Shown: positions 1-9,989, counted from the stretch's first letter. The stretch is 64,000 bases of DNA from Bacillus massiliigorillae (GCF_000380245.2 NZ_HG428741.1:2239665-2303664), one strand, 5' to 3'. The notes: generated by a model from the sequence alone, not told the origin. Translations and numbers: made by a program.

Positions 1-1
1 A

Positions 2-289
2 TTTGAATCTGGTACCTTTAAGGGAACTAAAAATCATATCACGAAAAGGGGTTCCAGCAGGCTTAGACATGCTCTATTTACAGCTGTCCGTTGTGCCATT
101 CGAGATGCACGTAAAACCCGAACGACAAAAGAACTCATCCCTCGAAATAAGAGATTACGTGAGTTTTACGATAGGAAACATGAAGAAGGCAAACCTTATC
201 GAGTATCCATTATTGCCTGTGCTAACAAGCTTTTACATTGGATTTACGCTCTTTTAAAAAACAAAACAACATTCCATGATGTTGCTTGA
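2..289 (+). pseudogene. IS110-family transposase, C-terminal end
   Basis: The window opens inside a reading frame that runs 95 codons to a TGA at 287-289. It contains the block ITKRGSSRLRHALF, then ANKLLHWIYALLKNK, which is the C-terminal Transposase_20 region of IS110-family recombinases. The same blocks appear in the IS110 element at 28.2-29.5 kb (ITKRGSSRLRHSLY, INKLLHWIYALLKRK), but the two copies clearly differ. The sequence after the stop, up to about 365, resembles the right end of the second element. Whether the gene is complete upstream cannot be seen; the frame is open at the edge. Confidence 0.85.
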
Positions 290-447
290 AATAAATTTTC
301 ACATATCTTCAAGGAACTTCCATAATAAAGGAAGCTTATTTGTCATGCCCTACTTTTAGTATAACACGTTAGAATTTCATAATTTAGCTTAATGTTTGAC
401 AAACTATTAGCTGGTTAGTTTAAGTGTATGTATTAACAGAATGGCAA

Positions 448-984
448 TTACAATAGCATATTGTCATTATCACTTTTAAGTATTGCCATAATAATTTCAT
501 CTGAATATGCTTTATTAAAAAATAAAGACTGACGTAAAACACCTTCTTTTACAAAGCCCACTTTTTCATAGGCTCTAATTCCACGTAGATTATGACTATA
601 TACTTCCAACTGTATACGGTTTAATTTGAGTTGATCAAAGACAAAACTTAGAACTATTTTAATAGCTTCTGTACCATATCCTTTCCCTGTTAATGAAATA
701 GAAACCATTGATATTCTGAATCCAGCTTTTTTACTTTCCTCATCAATATCGAAAATTGATAACTCCCCAACCATTTCATCACTACTTTTTAGACAAATAG
801 CGAAATCATAACGACTAGATTCATTATTTATATTCTTTATATGTGACTTAATTTGCTCCAATGAAAAATTAGAATTGGTTCCTGTCATATAACGTATTTC
901 TTTATCTTTTGTATATTCTAAAATATTAGGAGCGTCTGACTCACAAAGAGGTCTTAGATAAATTCTTTCGCTTTCTAATCTCAT
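448..984 (-). CDS. GNAT-family N-acetyltransferase (RimJ/RimL-like)
   Basis: This 178-residue protein has the RimJ/RimL layout. It starts with the typical RLESERIYLRPL strand, has the acetyl-CoA pyrophosphate-binding loop GKGYGTEAI at about residues 101-109, and ends with YEKVGFVKEGVLRQ, the usual last strand-helix of this group. Such enzymes move an acetyl group from acetyl-CoA to an amine on a ribosomal protein, antibiotic or small molecule; the substrate here cannot be told. An AGGAG site lies about 8 bases before the ATG. The gene stands alone, and a terminator-bearing repeat follows the ABC operon on its upstream side. Confidence 0.85.
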   Translation of the reverse strand: MRLESERIYLRPLCESDAPNILEYTKDKEIRYMTGTNSNFSLEQIKSHIKNINNESSRYDFAICLKSSDEMVGELSIFDIDEESKKAGFRISMVSISLTGKGYGTEAIKIVLSFVFDQLKLNRIQLEVYSHNLRGIRAYEKVGFVKEGVLRQSLFFNKAYSDEIIMAILKSDNDNMLL

Positions 985-1421
985 ATTGAATAACTCCTCA
1001 TTTCTTCTGTTTAATTAATTATTTGATTAAATGCACTTAATTTAATATTACATTAGTTATAATGCTGTGATATACCAAGAACAATTTATAAACGTTTTAT
1101 CCATACACAATGCAATAAAATCCTTATTCCACTAAACTGACTCGATAGCTGCATAAGAAAAAGAGCTGAACACAGCCCTTAATATGGAGAACACTACTTT
1201 TAGTTTTTACTTAACATTCTTTTCAAGAAATCTATTTTTTAAATATCTTTTTATTATCTGCTCGATAACTATCTCTAGAAGATGACTCGTGCACACTTAA
1301 ATATTGTTTTGGATTTAATAAGTAATATTTGATGTCATTCTTTTGATGTATTTCTAAATCTTTTATCTTTACTCCTGCGAAACTTCACCTAATTCATTTT
1401 GAACACATCGATTTGTAAATT
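985..1421. other. Intergenic stretch with no gene
   Basis: This AT-rich gap separates the acetyltransferase start from the end of the ABC permease gene. It holds one copy of the dispersed terminator repeat (1124-1181) and no reading frame with a ribosome site on either strand. I see nothing else in it. Confidence 0.6.
1124..1181 (-). repeat. Dispersed terminator repeat, copy 1
   Basis: The core reads ACTAAACTGACTCGATAG then CTGCATAAGAAAAAG, followed by a short hairpin. Read on the minus strand, the hairpin GGGCTG/CAGCTC is followed by CTTTTTC, so it can terminate transcripts from the ABC permease gene, which ends at 1422. It belongs to a family of about 13 copies described in the findings. 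Confidence 0.6.
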
Positions 1422-4400
1422 CTATTCAACAGACTTTAAGGCATCTAACATATTCACATACTTCATCTTGTAATGCATTACAATCATAATAACAAACGTA
1501 ATCAATAAAGTAATGCCTGTAGATAATGCAAAGTTACTAAACCATAAATCGGGACTGAACATAAACTCATCTGGGGGCAATGCAGCGATGATGAACGCAT
1601 GCAGGAAGAACCCTACTACATATCCCACTAATATCCCTATAATGGATAAGATAATAGTTTCCCGATAAATGTAAAGCGTCACTTCTTTATCGTAAAAGCC
1701 CAGAACCTTAATCGTTGATAATTCTCTGATACGCTCTGACACATTAATATTTGTCAGGTTATAAATCACAACAGCAGCCAGCATCGTTGAAACAATAATC
1801 AATACTAAAACAACTTTATTCAATCCCATCATGATGGCATTAATCTGTGTGCTCATTTGAATATTATGCTGAACACCATTGACACCACTAAGACTGATAA
1901 AATCAGCTGCAATTTCTTCAATGTTTGCTCCCGAATCCTTCAAAGTAACTAATGACGCATTTGGAGATACTCTTTTTCCGAAAATCCCCTTATATTCTGT
2001 TTTATTCATGAACAAATAATGCCCCATATACATTTCCGTAATGTCGGCTATTTTCATTTCTCTTATTTGGTCGTTGCTATCCGTTAATGCAATCGTATCA
2101 CCTATTGAAACCTCTAATAAGTCGGCTATTTTTTCTGAAACAACTACACCATCATTTAGTAACTCTATATTTTTACCTGACTCCCGATTTTGAAGATGCA
2201 CAAATTCCCTAAAACTTTCTTCCTCTTCAGGAACTAGCAGTGTAATAGATTGACTATTGTTATTATCACCTGCGATGACCGTCAACTTTTCAAAATGAAC
2301 ACTGTTTGTTTGCTGAATCGCTTCATCATTCAGTTGATTATTCAGTTCCTTCATCTCACCGCTATCAAGGTCATCATTGTTGACAACAATCAAATCATAC
2401 TTGATGATTTCTCCAAACTGTCTGTCGACAATACCTGACAAGGAGTTTTTAAGTCCGAAACCTGTAATGAGAAGAGCTATACAACCCGCAACGCCAAAGA
2501 TTGTCATAAACATTCGTTTCTTATAGCGAAATAGGTTTCTAGCCGTCACTTTATAAGTAAAATTCATTCGCTTCCAAATCGGCTTTATTCTCTCCAACAA
2601 AATTCTTGAGCTTGTTTTAGGAGGCTTAGGCAATAATAAACTAGCCGGTTGCTCCCTTAATTCTTTCATTGCGACCAAATATGCCGATAAAACAGTACAT
2701 AAAATTGTAATCACGTAAGCCACTATTGTATATAGCGGTGAAAAATGCAACTCAACATGTGAAAAAGTCGTTGTTGTTGTATATGCATTAAAAATGATTA
2801 CTGGTAGCAGTATATGTCCGATTACTGCTCCTATAGCTGAACCTAGCGTACTTGACACGAATCCATACACAATAAATTTCATATGAATATCTCGATTGCT
2901 GTAGCCTAATGCCTTCAACGTTCCAATATTGATCCGTTGCTCATCAACAAATCGTGTCATCGTGGTTAAGCTTACTAAAGCGGCAATCGCAAATAGGAAT
3001 ACAGGGAATACATTAGACAAAGCATCTATACTCTGTGAGTTATTTAAATAGATTTTGTATCCAGCGTTATCTTTACGGTCACCTACTGTATATTTGGGCA
3101 ACGATAAATCATTCACTGCTTCTTCTGCTTCCTTCAAATCTTGTTCACTTTCAGCAATTTCTTTCTCAGCTTTACTTTTCTTGCTTTCAAATTCCTCTAA
3201 TTTTTCCTTGTATTCATTTTCTTTCGAGACAATTTGTTCGTTCGCTTCATCAATTTGCTGTTGGCTCTCTGATTGTTTTTGAGCAAATTCTCTCTTCGCC
3301 TCAGCTAATTTATTTTGCTTATTAGCTAGCTTGGCTTTCGCTTCTGTTAATTGCCCAACCTTGCTTTCATATGTAACGGAATTTTGGTTGAGCACTTCGA
3401 CTCCTTCCGTCCACTTTTCTAAGCCGGAATAGTATGCTTTAAGGTTTTCGTTGTAAGTGGAAATGCCCTGATTATAAGTTTTTAATCCAGCTTCATATTG
3501 TTTTTCCTTTGAAACCAATACAGATTCCTGTTGAGCAAGTGTCACCTTGGCGTCTTTTAATTGCTGGTTGCCTGCATTCACTTGCGCCTGGGCTTCATTG
3601 ATTTTCGCTTGAACTTTTGCAATTTGCTGGTTGCCTGCATCTACTTGTTCCTGAGCTGCAACAATTTTTGCTTGGCTTGCTACAATTTGTTGCTTACCTG
3701 CGTCCACTTGTGTTCGCGCTTCATCAAGTTCTGCTTGACTAGCTTCCATCATCGCTATTCCAGGCGTATACGTATTTGTCATAAATGAGTTATACTCAAC
3801 CTGAATAGCTGCCAATTTGTTTTCGGTCTCTGTAATGCTTTGCTCTGCACTGGCAATAGCTGCTCTTACTTGGTTCAGCTGGGCTTTTAACGCCTCTATT
3901 TCTGTTTCGATTTCTTCTACTTTTGTGAAATCTCCTGCTTGTTCAGCCACCTTTTTTTCTGCTTGTAACTGGCGTATGCTTTCTACTAAAGCTTCTTGCT
4001 GACTTTGCAGAACGGCTAATTGTTCCTTACCAGACGAGAGGCCATTTTCAAGTTTGGTAATTCCGGCTTCATAGCTTGCTTTTCCATTCACCAGTTCTGT
4101 TGTCTTGGCATTTAAATCAGCTTGCTTACTGTCAATTTCACTTTGTGCTTTTTCTATTTCAGATTTCTTTTCATTCAGTGCTACCTGTTGAGTATGAATT
4201 TCAGCTTGTTTCTCTGCTAAAACAGCTTTATTAGCATCGACATCTTTTTGATTTTCATTGATTTCATTTTGTGCAGCAACCAATGATTGTTCATTTTGGG
4301 TAATCTGCTGACGAGCGCTGTCAAGCTGTGCTTTCCCTTCTTGAATCGCTTGTGCCACACTGGCTAATTGGCTGTACGTCTTATTCAACACCTCTTTCGC

Positions 4401-5495
4401 ATAATCCAACTGATTTATGGCGGATTGTAATTGTGCCCATTTCTTATCTAACGTTGCTTTCCCGTTAGCTAATTGTTTTTGTGCCTCTTTTAATTGCCCT
4501 TCAGCTGTAGCGATTGATGTTTGTGCATCATTGAGCTGTTTCTGACCTTCCCCAATTTTATCCAGTGCATTGGCTACCTCCGTATCAAGCTTCTCTTGAT
4601 TCTCAGCTATTTCACCTTTAACATCATCAAGTTGCTGCTTAGCATCATCAAGTTCAGTTTGACTATCAGCTATTTGCTGTTTAGCATCCTTGATTTCGTC
4701 CCAACCCTCATCAAGTTCAGCTTGCTTTTCTTCTTTAATCATGTCTAATCGTTGTTCGGATTGATCTTGCAAAGTGGCTTTCAGTTCAGCTTTATGCTCC
4801 TGCACTAACTCACTGTATTTATCACTATAAGCATTTAAACCTTTTGTATTTGAGAAGGAAAGACGAGCAATCATGTACACCTCTGAATCAAATGTACTCT
4901 CCGTAACGACTGCATAGCCATTCAGCTTACCGGTACCGACGGTTGTTTGTCCAATATTGTTCTTATCGACTAATTCACTTGATTTAACAAAACCGACAAT
5001 GGTAAAACGATGCTTCTTTAATACGTGATTTCCTTCAACATCTTCTTCCTCAGTAAACGTGATTGTATCTCCGATTTTATATTTGCCTTCATACAAAAAG
5101 TCCAATGCAATTTCATCATCGCTCTTCGGCATAGAGCCGTTGATGATTTCATACTGAGATAACGAGCCAGGAGCCGAAAAGATACGAATACTTTCATCTG
5201 TGTCTTTTATCACAACGTCTTTCAAATAACCATATTCCACAATATCGAGCTGATTCGCCGATTCGATTAGCTGCTGATCACTCTCATTTAAACCATATGT
5301 AGAAACAATGGACAGATCGGCTAAATGATTTTTTGAAAAAAAGTTCTCTGCTGTCAATCGCATATCTGGACCAGTGACCTTCAACCCGACAAACGCAAAT
5401 ACACCCAAAAGCATTAAACAAGAAATCGCAAAAAATCTGCTCCATGAGCTGGTTATAGAATGATAGATATCTTTCCAAAATATTCGTTTCATCAT
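1422..5495 (-). CDS. ABC transporter permease, FtsX-type, with giant coiled-coil insert
   Basis: This 1357-residue membrane protein is the permease of the ATPase encoded just upstream (9-base gap). After one transmembrane helix near residues 17-38 comes an extracytoplasmic domain. Then roughly residues 240-800 are an Ala/Gln/Lys/Glu-rich coiled coil with internal repeats such as QVDAGNQQI. A first FtsX domain follows with three helices (about 835-960), then a second extracytoplasmic domain and a C-terminal FtsX domain ending LDALKSVE. MacB/FtsX-type transporters use ATP in the cytoplasm to move levers outside the membrane and export or pull on lipids, peptides or drugs. The coiled coil is much longer than in ordinary FtsX permeases and could span the peptidoglycan. 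Substrate unknown; the divergent TetR gene suggests an efflux role. Confidence 0.88.
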   Translation of the reverse strand: MMKRIFWKDIYHSITSSWSRFFAISCLMLLGVFAFVGLKVTGPDMRLTAENFFSKNHLADLSIVSTYGLNESDQQLIESANQLDIVEYGYLKDVVIKDTDESIRIFSAPGSLSQYEIINGSMPKSDDEIALDFLYEGKYKIGDTITFTEEEDVEGNHVLKKHRFTIVGFVKSSELVDKNNIGQTTVGTGKLNGYAVVTESTFDSEVYMIARLSFSNTKGLNAYSDKYSELVQEHKAELKATLQDQSEQRLDMIKEEKQAELDEGWDEIKDAKQQIADSQTELDDAKQQLDDVKGEIAENQEKLDTEVANALDKIGEGQKQLNDAQTSIATAEGQLKEAQKQLANGKATLDKKWAQLQSAINQLDYAKEVLNKTYSQLASVAQAIQEGKAQLDSARQQITQNEQSLVAAQNEINENQKDVDANKAVLAEKQAEIHTQQVALNEKKSEIEKAQSEIDSKQADLNAKTTELVNGKASYEAGITKLENGLSSGKEQLAVLQSQQEALVESIRQLQAEKKVAEQAGDFTKVEEIETEIEALKAQLNQVRAAIASAEQSITETENKLAAIQVEYNSFMTNTYTPGIAMMEASQAELDEARTQVDAGKQQIVASQAKIVAAQEQVDAGNQQIAKVQAKINEAQAQVNAGNQQLKDAKVTLAQQESVLVSKEKQYEAGLKTYNQGISTYNENLKAYYSGLEKWTEGVEVLNQNSVTYESKVGQLTEAKAKLANKQNKLAEAKREFAQKQSESQQQIDEANEQIVSKENEYKEKLEEFESKKSKAEKEIAESEQDLKEAEEAVNDLSLPKYTVGDRKDNAGYKIYLNNSQSIDALSNVFPVFLFAIAALVSLTTMTRFVDEQRINIGTLKALGYSNRDIHMKFIVYGFVSSTLGSAIGAVIGHILLPVIIFNAYTTTTTFSHVELHFSPLYTIVAYVITILCTVLSAYLVAMKELREQPASLLLPKPPKTSSRILLERIKPIWKRMNFTYKVTARNLFRYKKRMFMTIFGVAGCIALLITGFGLKNSLSGIVDRQFGEIIKYDLIVVNNDDLDSGEMKELNNQLNDEAIQQTNSVHFEKLTVIAGDNNNSQSITLLVPEEEESFREFVHLQNRESGKNIELLNDGVVVSEKIADLLEVSIGDTIALTDSNDQIREMKIADITEMYMGHYLFMNKTEYKGIFGKRVSPNASLVTLKDSGANIEEIAADFISLSGVNGVQHNIQMSTQINAIMMGLNKVVLVLIIVSTMLAAVVIYNLTNINVSERIRELSTIKVLGFYDKEVTLYIYRETIILSIIGILVGYVVGFFLHAFIIAALPPDEFMFSPDLWFSNFALSTGITLLITFVIMIVMHYKMKYVNMLDALKSVE

Positions 5496-5504
5496 ATCCC
5501 TCTT

Positions 5505-6206
5505 CTACCATTCAATATCGACAATGTCTTTAGGATTATGATTGATTTCAATATTCTTGACCTTCGCATCATGCATATGAATGACTCGATCAGCAATTGA
5601 CGCAATAGCCGCATTATGAGTAACGATTATCACCGTTGCACCTTGTTCTCGACTCATATCTTGCAAAATCTGTAAAACTTGCTTTCCAGTCTTATAATCT
5701 AGTGCACCTGTAGGTTCATCACATAAAAGAATCTTTGGATTTTTAGCAACTGCACGAGCAATTGCTACTCGCTGTTGTTCTCCCCCGGAAAGCTGGGCAG
5801 GAAAATTATTGACTCGTTGCTCTAAGCCAACATCTTTCAAAACCGTTTCTGCATCTAGCGCATGATTGACAATTTCAGAAGCTAACTCTACATTTTCTTT
5901 GGCTGTCAGGTTAGAAACAAGATTATAAAATTGAAAGACAAATCCAACGTCATTGCGACGATAAGTAGTCAGCTGCTTGGATGTAAAATTAGAAATCTCT
6001 TCTCCATCTATGATTACTTGCCCCTCATCGTTTGTGTCCATCCCTCCTAAAATATTCAAAACCGTTGATTTTCCTGCTCCTGAAGTTCCTAAAATGACGA
6101 CAAGCTCTCCTTTTTCAATCGTAAAACTTACGCCATTATTCGCAAATACAACGGTGTTCCCGGTTTGATATTTTTTATAACTATCAATCATTTCAATATA
6201 AGCCAT
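5505..6206 (-). CDS. ABC transporter ATP-binding protein (MacB/LolD type)
   Basis: This 233-residue ATPase has Walker A GTSGAGKST (about residues 41-49), the signature LSGGEQQRVAIARA, Walker B ILLCDEPTGALD and the switch histidine in IVTHN. The motif pattern matches the subfamily that pairs with FtsX/MacB permeases, and the permease follows 9 bases later, so the two form one transporter. AAGGAGGTG lies 8 bases before the ATG. The gene is divergent from a TetR regulator at 6333, with a 126-base spacer. Confidence 0.93.
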   Translation of the reverse strand: MAYIEMIDSYKKYQTGNTVVFANNGVSFTIEKGELVVILGTSGAGKSTVLNILGGMDTNDEGQVIIDGEEISNFTSKQLTTYRRNDVGFVFQFYNLVSNLTAKENVELASEIVNHALDAETVLKDVGLEQRVNNFPAQLSGGEQQRVAIARAVAKNPKILLCDEPTGALDYKTGKQVLQILQDMSREQGATVIIVTHNAAIASIADRVIHMHDAKVKNIEINHNPKDIVDIEW

Positions 6207-6332
6207 GGTATAGCACCTCCTTAAATGAACAACTTGTTGATTACTTTATATAATTATCATAGAATAAAAGAAATTGTGAATCAATGAACAGATTAGGATC
6301 TGGTGTTGATTTAAGAAAGTGAGATTTGAAAT

Positions 6333-6920
6333 ATGACGTCTATACGTGAAACAGGAACTAAAACGAAAATTAAACACGCATTTTTAGAATTATTAATAGA
6401 AAAGGGAATAGATAGTCTGACTATTAGTGATATAGCTAGAAAAGCGAATATCAATCGCGGAACCTTTTATTTACATTATTTAGATAAATATGATCTTTTA
6501 GATCAGTTAGAAATAGATTTTTTACAAAATATACAAATAACTTTTGAAAAATATAGAGATGATAACATAAATGATTCAGTCGAGTTAATTCCATATGAAG
6601 CAATTTTAGAGGTTTTGAAATATGCATTAGTTAATATGAAGATGCTAAGTGTATTAATGAGTGTTGGGAGAAATAATAAATTGATAGATAATTTCAAAGA
6701 AATTATTAAGGATACAATCATAAAAAAAGTGAATCTTTCAGAAAATCTTTCACTTCAAATGGAAGGATTACCACATGACTACGCAGAAGAAATGTTATTG
6801 TCAAGTATCATATCAATTATCCAATTGTGGATTAAAAAGGGCGCTTTAGAGACCCCAGAAGAAATTGCAAGTATGATAATAAAGGCAAAGAAAATTTCTC
6901 CATTTGATTTACTGTTGTGA
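6333..6920 (+). CDS. TetR-family regulator of the ABC exporter
   Basis: The 195-residue product carries the TetR N-terminal helix-turn-helix: LTISDIARKANINRGTFY, then LHYLDKYDLLDQ (about residues 32-62). The C-terminal half is a ligand-binding helical domain of the type found in Bacillus drug-exporter repressors. It is transcribed away from the ABC exporter across a 126-base spacer, the usual layout for a local repressor that releases DNA on binding an exported compound. Candidate half-sites such as AACAA-C-TTGTT near 6228 lie in that spacer, but none is decisive. The ligand is unknown. Confidence 0.88.
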   Translation: MTSIRETGTKTKIKHAFLELLIEKGIDSLTISDIARKANINRGTFYLHYLDKYDLLDQLEIDFLQNIQITFEKYRDDNINDSVELIPYEAILEVLKYALVNMKMLSVLMSVGRNNKLIDNFKEIIKDTIIKKVNLSENLSLQMEGLPHDYAEEMLLSSIISIIQLWIKKGALETPEEIASMIIKAKKISPFDLLL

Positions 6921-6973
6921 TAATAGGAAAAGGTCCCACTACCCGAAAAATGTCGAAGTTTAGTAGAAAAAGA

Positions 6974-6999
6974 AAGGTTCTACGGAAATATAGAACCTT
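6974..6999 (+). terminator. Hairpin after the TetR gene
   Basis: AAGGTTCTA and TAGAACCTT form a perfect 9-bp stem with an 8-base loop, 54 bases after the TetR stop codon. There is no long T run behind it, so it is a weak terminator or RNA-stability element. Confidence 0.5.
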
Positions 7000-7087
7000 C
7001 CTTCATAAATAAGATGTAAAAAAATAATCAAAATGGATTCTTTTAATTTTTAAAAAACACATACTATTTTTCAGGTTTAATATAGGG

Positions 7088-7192
7088 AACGATTTGTGTA
7101 GTATACTTGCAACTGATTTAACAAAAAATGAAGCTGTTAAATTAGGACAAACATATAGTGAGAAATTAGATGTACAATTCATCCATGAATAA
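7088..7192 (+). pseudogene. Tail of an unidentified gene
   Basis: An open frame of 34 codons (beginning NDLCSILATDLTKNEAV, ending QFIHE) closes with TAA at 7190-7192. It has no start codon or ribosome site and looks like the C-terminal end of a lost protein. I do not recognise the family. It lies in the 680-base gap between the TetR gene and the gene at 7598. Confidence 0.35.
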
Positions 7193-7292
7193 ATTCCTTA
7201 TTAATTAACATAAAGTGTTAAACTTTTGATCTTTTTTAAGCTTTATCGATTGCAGTCACAATCTCGTCCTTTTTCAATCTAAGATACTCTCT

Positions 7293-7440
7293 AATTCTTT
7301 TGTATATTAATTTTCATCTTTTCATATTGACCTAACCTGCCCCTTTAGTTGCATAACAAAAAAGACTACTATATAGCAGCCTCGATCTTCAGCTCTAGTA
7401 CCCGATTATTTAAGTGTATTTCTTTACAAACTTTACATTC
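7293..7440 (-). repeat. Dispersed terminator repeat, copy 2 (long copy)
   Basis: This is the most complete copy. A leader (TTTTGTATATTAATTTTCAT) that recurs nearly unchanged at 32,405 is followed by the core CCTAACCTGCCCCTTTAG, CATAACAAAAAAG and a GACTACT...AGCAGCC hairpin. A right-hand module around 7403-7440 (ending CTTTACAAACTTTACAT) recurs near 21,687, 29,708 and 30,677. It lies between two plus-strand genes, so here it does not follow a minus-strand gene. Confidence 0.6.
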
Positions 7441-7597
7441 ATCTCATTTTTATTTGTTTCAGTATTTCTGTTTCTATGCTATATGTACTGTTCTGTTCCC
7501 TGATTTAATATATTCGCCACACTAATTACATACTTCTCTCAATATTTTTTCATATTTTTTTTTTTGCTTATACCACAAGCAACATAAAGGAGAAGTA

Positions 7598-8314
7598 ATG
7601 AAAAAAAGATGTATTCTTATATTACCTTTACTGTTAATAATTACACTTTCTGCTGATTCTTCTACTACACACAACTTCAGTAAAAAAATAAATATTCTTA
7701 AACAATCTACAATTCAAGCAATCGAAAAACACTATCTATTAAATTTTATTAGCAATCCAAGTGTTAAGATTGAGAACGAAACTATGTATGTAAAATTAAA
7801 CGTAGATAGAGAAATTTCAAATATTGAGACTGTTGAGCAATTTAAGAATTTTAAAACGCCCGCAAGAACACTTCGTTTTATTCTAAAGAATCATCCTAAT
7901 AAAAGTGGTGATATCCTAAGCAAAAAAGATTTTATTATTTGCGGACAATCTGGTAAAAATACTTTTGTATATGATAGTACACTACCCAATAAAAACTCAA
8001 TCTATTTATTCGAAAGCCACCTTTCAATAAATCAAAAAATCGTTTTTTCCTCTTCTGAATTTGAAAGAGTAGCTATCCAATATATTTCAAATTTAAATTA
8101 TTATATTGAAAAAGTTAATAGATATGACGATTTCGACATACACAGTTACGCTCGAAACCTATTTAATATTATGACTAAGAATGGAAAGTATTATAATCCA
8201 GACATAGATGATAAATTATTTATAGAAGCGATTTGCGATAAATTTAATATAACTGTTGAGGAGTATTCTAAAATTGAGAACAAATATTATTTAGTTCCAT
8301 CTTTACCCTACTGA
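7598..8314 (+). CDS. Predicted exported protein of unknown function
   Basis: This 238-residue protein starts with a lysine-arginine pair and a hydrophobic run (ILILPLLLIITLSA) that looks like a signal peptide, with likely cleavage around residue 20. The rest is polar, lysine/asparagine-rich and probably sits outside the membrane. I do not recognise the family; the opening and a central ICGQSGKNTF segment are reminiscent of small secreted Bacillus proteins without assigned roles. AAAGGAG lies 8 bases before the ATG. A strong terminator overlaps the stop codon, so the gene is a single-gene unit. Confidence 0.65.
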   Translation: MKKRCILILPLLLIITLSADSSTTHNFSKKINILKQSTIQAIEKHYLLNFISNPSVKIENETMYVKLNVDREISNIETVEQFKNFKTPARTLRFILKNHPNKSGDILSKKDFIICGQSGKNTFVYDSTLPNKNSIYLFESHLSINQKIVFSSSEFERVAIQYISNLNYYIEKVNRYDDFDIHSYARNLFNIMTKNGKYYNPDIDDKLFIEAICDKFNITVEEYSKIENKYYLVPSLPY

Positions 8315-8334
8315 AGAGTAGGGTTTTATTTTTT
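8305..8334 (+). terminator. Rho-independent terminator overlapping the stop codon
   Basis: ACCCTAC (8305-8311) pairs with GTAGGGT (8318-8324) around a 6-base loop, followed by a T-rich tail TTTTATTTTTT. The TGA stop of the gene at 7598 is the start of the loop. Confidence 0.85.
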
Positions 8335-8379
8335 AACATAGCTAACCTCATGTTTCCCTGGTGTTTTCATCTAAAACTC

Positions 8380-8424
8380 TTCTTTCACTAACCTGCTCCG
8401 TTTGTTCAATAAGAACTTAAACAG
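8380..8424 (-). repeat. Dispersed terminator repeat, copy 3 (degraded)
   Basis: The core CACTAACCTGCTCCG-TTTG-TTCAATAAGAA is recognisable, but the hairpin is lost. It overlaps the 3' end of the decayed minus-strand cluster that stops at 8417. Confidence 0.45.
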
Positions 8425-9199
8425 AGAAATAGGCGTGTTTACCTAAAAACTCATCTACTTCCCATTTCTTAATACTGGCTGCACGTCTAGTAGATTCGTC
8501 CAATCTCGTACCTAAAAGCAAAGTAGATTCATAAGGTAGATTAGAAATAGCAAAAGGTCTTTTGGTTCAATTCGTTTAGTAGGTCCAATAAAGTTTGGCA
8601 CTTTTCTAAATTCACCAGATGCCTGAGTAGAACCTCTTGCACCTTCCATTAATTTAGCAATCTAAGAAAGAACTTTGGAAATAGTAAATTCGCTCTTTCG
8701 TTTCTTTGATTCGTGCCGGATCTTTAAACCAAAGTCCTGTAGGTAAGTACGGATAATTATCCCCATCACCTTCATAATCAAAGAAATTACGTATAGATTT
8801 CACGATAGATTGAAAAACGTCTATTCAAGATTTTAATTTGATTTTGTTGGTATTCTGTATATTCTATTACTCCTTCCTTGTTCTCGAAAATCGCAACAAA
8901 TTTGGCGCGTTCTCCATCATCAGTGATTTTAAATGAGTTGATATATCCTAAAGGCCTTTTATCTTCCTCGTTATATAGCAATTCAGATAAATTTGCTTTA
9001 AGGACTACTCTCATATATTTTTTGAATTTCTTATCACTGATAGTTAATCATCCTCTCGATTTATTGGTTTATTTAATGTTGAAAATAGCAAAGTACATTT
9101 TTCCGTTCATTAATAGCGGACTAATATTCGCTTCAATTGGCTTTCCGTTTCATCTTTCACTGCCGGCAATTTCTTTCCGTCCGAAATTAGCGTATACAT
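8417..9199 (-). pseudogene. Decayed gene cluster of unknown function
   Basis: Several short minus-strand frames follow each other with ribosome sites but many breaks. One of 29 codons (MYTLISDGKKLPAV) starts at 9199 after AAGGAG. One of 75 codons or more (8787-9014, MRVVLKANLSELLYNEE) comes next. Then come the pieces GDGDNYPYLPTGLWFKDP, MEGARGSTQASGEFRKVP and NLPYESTLLLGTRLDEST, in shifting frames down to a TAA at 8417. The last pieces read as one protein broken by at least two frame changes. I do not recognise the family; phage or plasmid ancestry is possible. It lies just downstream of another broken gene on the same strand. Confidence 0.5.
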
Positions 9200-9248
9200 A
9201 TGTCTCGCTCCTTTTAAATTAGGTTTTGGCCAATAAAAAAAGCTGCAC

Positions 9249-9989
9249 TTAGAAAAGTTGCAACTGCTGGGTTTCATCATCAAATTCATACCCTGAATTC
9301 AGTTCATACGCGACTTTATTACGGTCTAGAATAGTCAATTCGTTCTCATTACTCTTAACGAACGCTATTTCAACGTCAAATTTATGTTCTAATTCATAGT
9401 CTACAAAGATAGGCTTCTTCTCGAATCTCCACCCTTTACGTAGACGAACAAAAACATAAGGATCAACCACACCGAATGAATCATCTTGCTTAACGGTATT
9501 AACTGGCTCGATTAATTGTTCTTCTGTATCTAAATCCATAATGATAGCTTCACCAATCACATTCGTATCTTCTCCGATTTCTCCAATGAAGAAGCGTACT
9601 CCACGTAATTCATAGTGCTTTTCATAGCTCTTATTTGGAATCCAGGTATCTAATTCAATTTGACGGTCAAAGCGTGTATAATACTTAAACTCGCCCTCTT
9701 TTTTAACAGTAGAAACGTCAATGTCGAATTCTTCTAATTCATAAGATTCAAATATGAGTTCTCCATTATCATCTTCCTCTTTAGTTTCTAAATTAAGATA
9801 GGTAGATGGATTTTCAATAATCCCTTCACTTAAATCAAATAAATCGCACCAAATGGTTGCTTTAAAAATTTCACCTGTGTCCTCATTTTAGATTACAGCT
9901 TCACCAACTTCAAAATTTGGTTCATCTAAACCGCTATCTAAACGATATTCTAATACTTTAAATTGATAAAATGTGCTATCTTGAGTCAT
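9249..9989 (-). pseudogene. Unknown acidic protein with an in-frame nonsense codon
   Basis: A minus-strand frame of 246 codons runs from an ATG at 9987-9989, preceded by AAGGGGA, to a TAA at 9249. It is open except for one TAA at codon 34 (9888-9890), between VGEAVI and NEDTGEIFKATI. The protein on both sides is evenly acidic and rich in aromatic residues, so it was one gene. No good restart site lies near the stop; the first in-frame ATG after it is at 9560. I do not recognise the family. A single base change or a sequencing error would explain the break. Confidence 0.6.

Noticed and set aside
3035..4002. Several plus-strand open frames (62-96 codons) opposite the ABC permease coiled coil.
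   Set aside because: They lie inside the minus-strand permease gene, have no ribosome sites, and their composition is the mirror of the Gln/Ala-rich coil.
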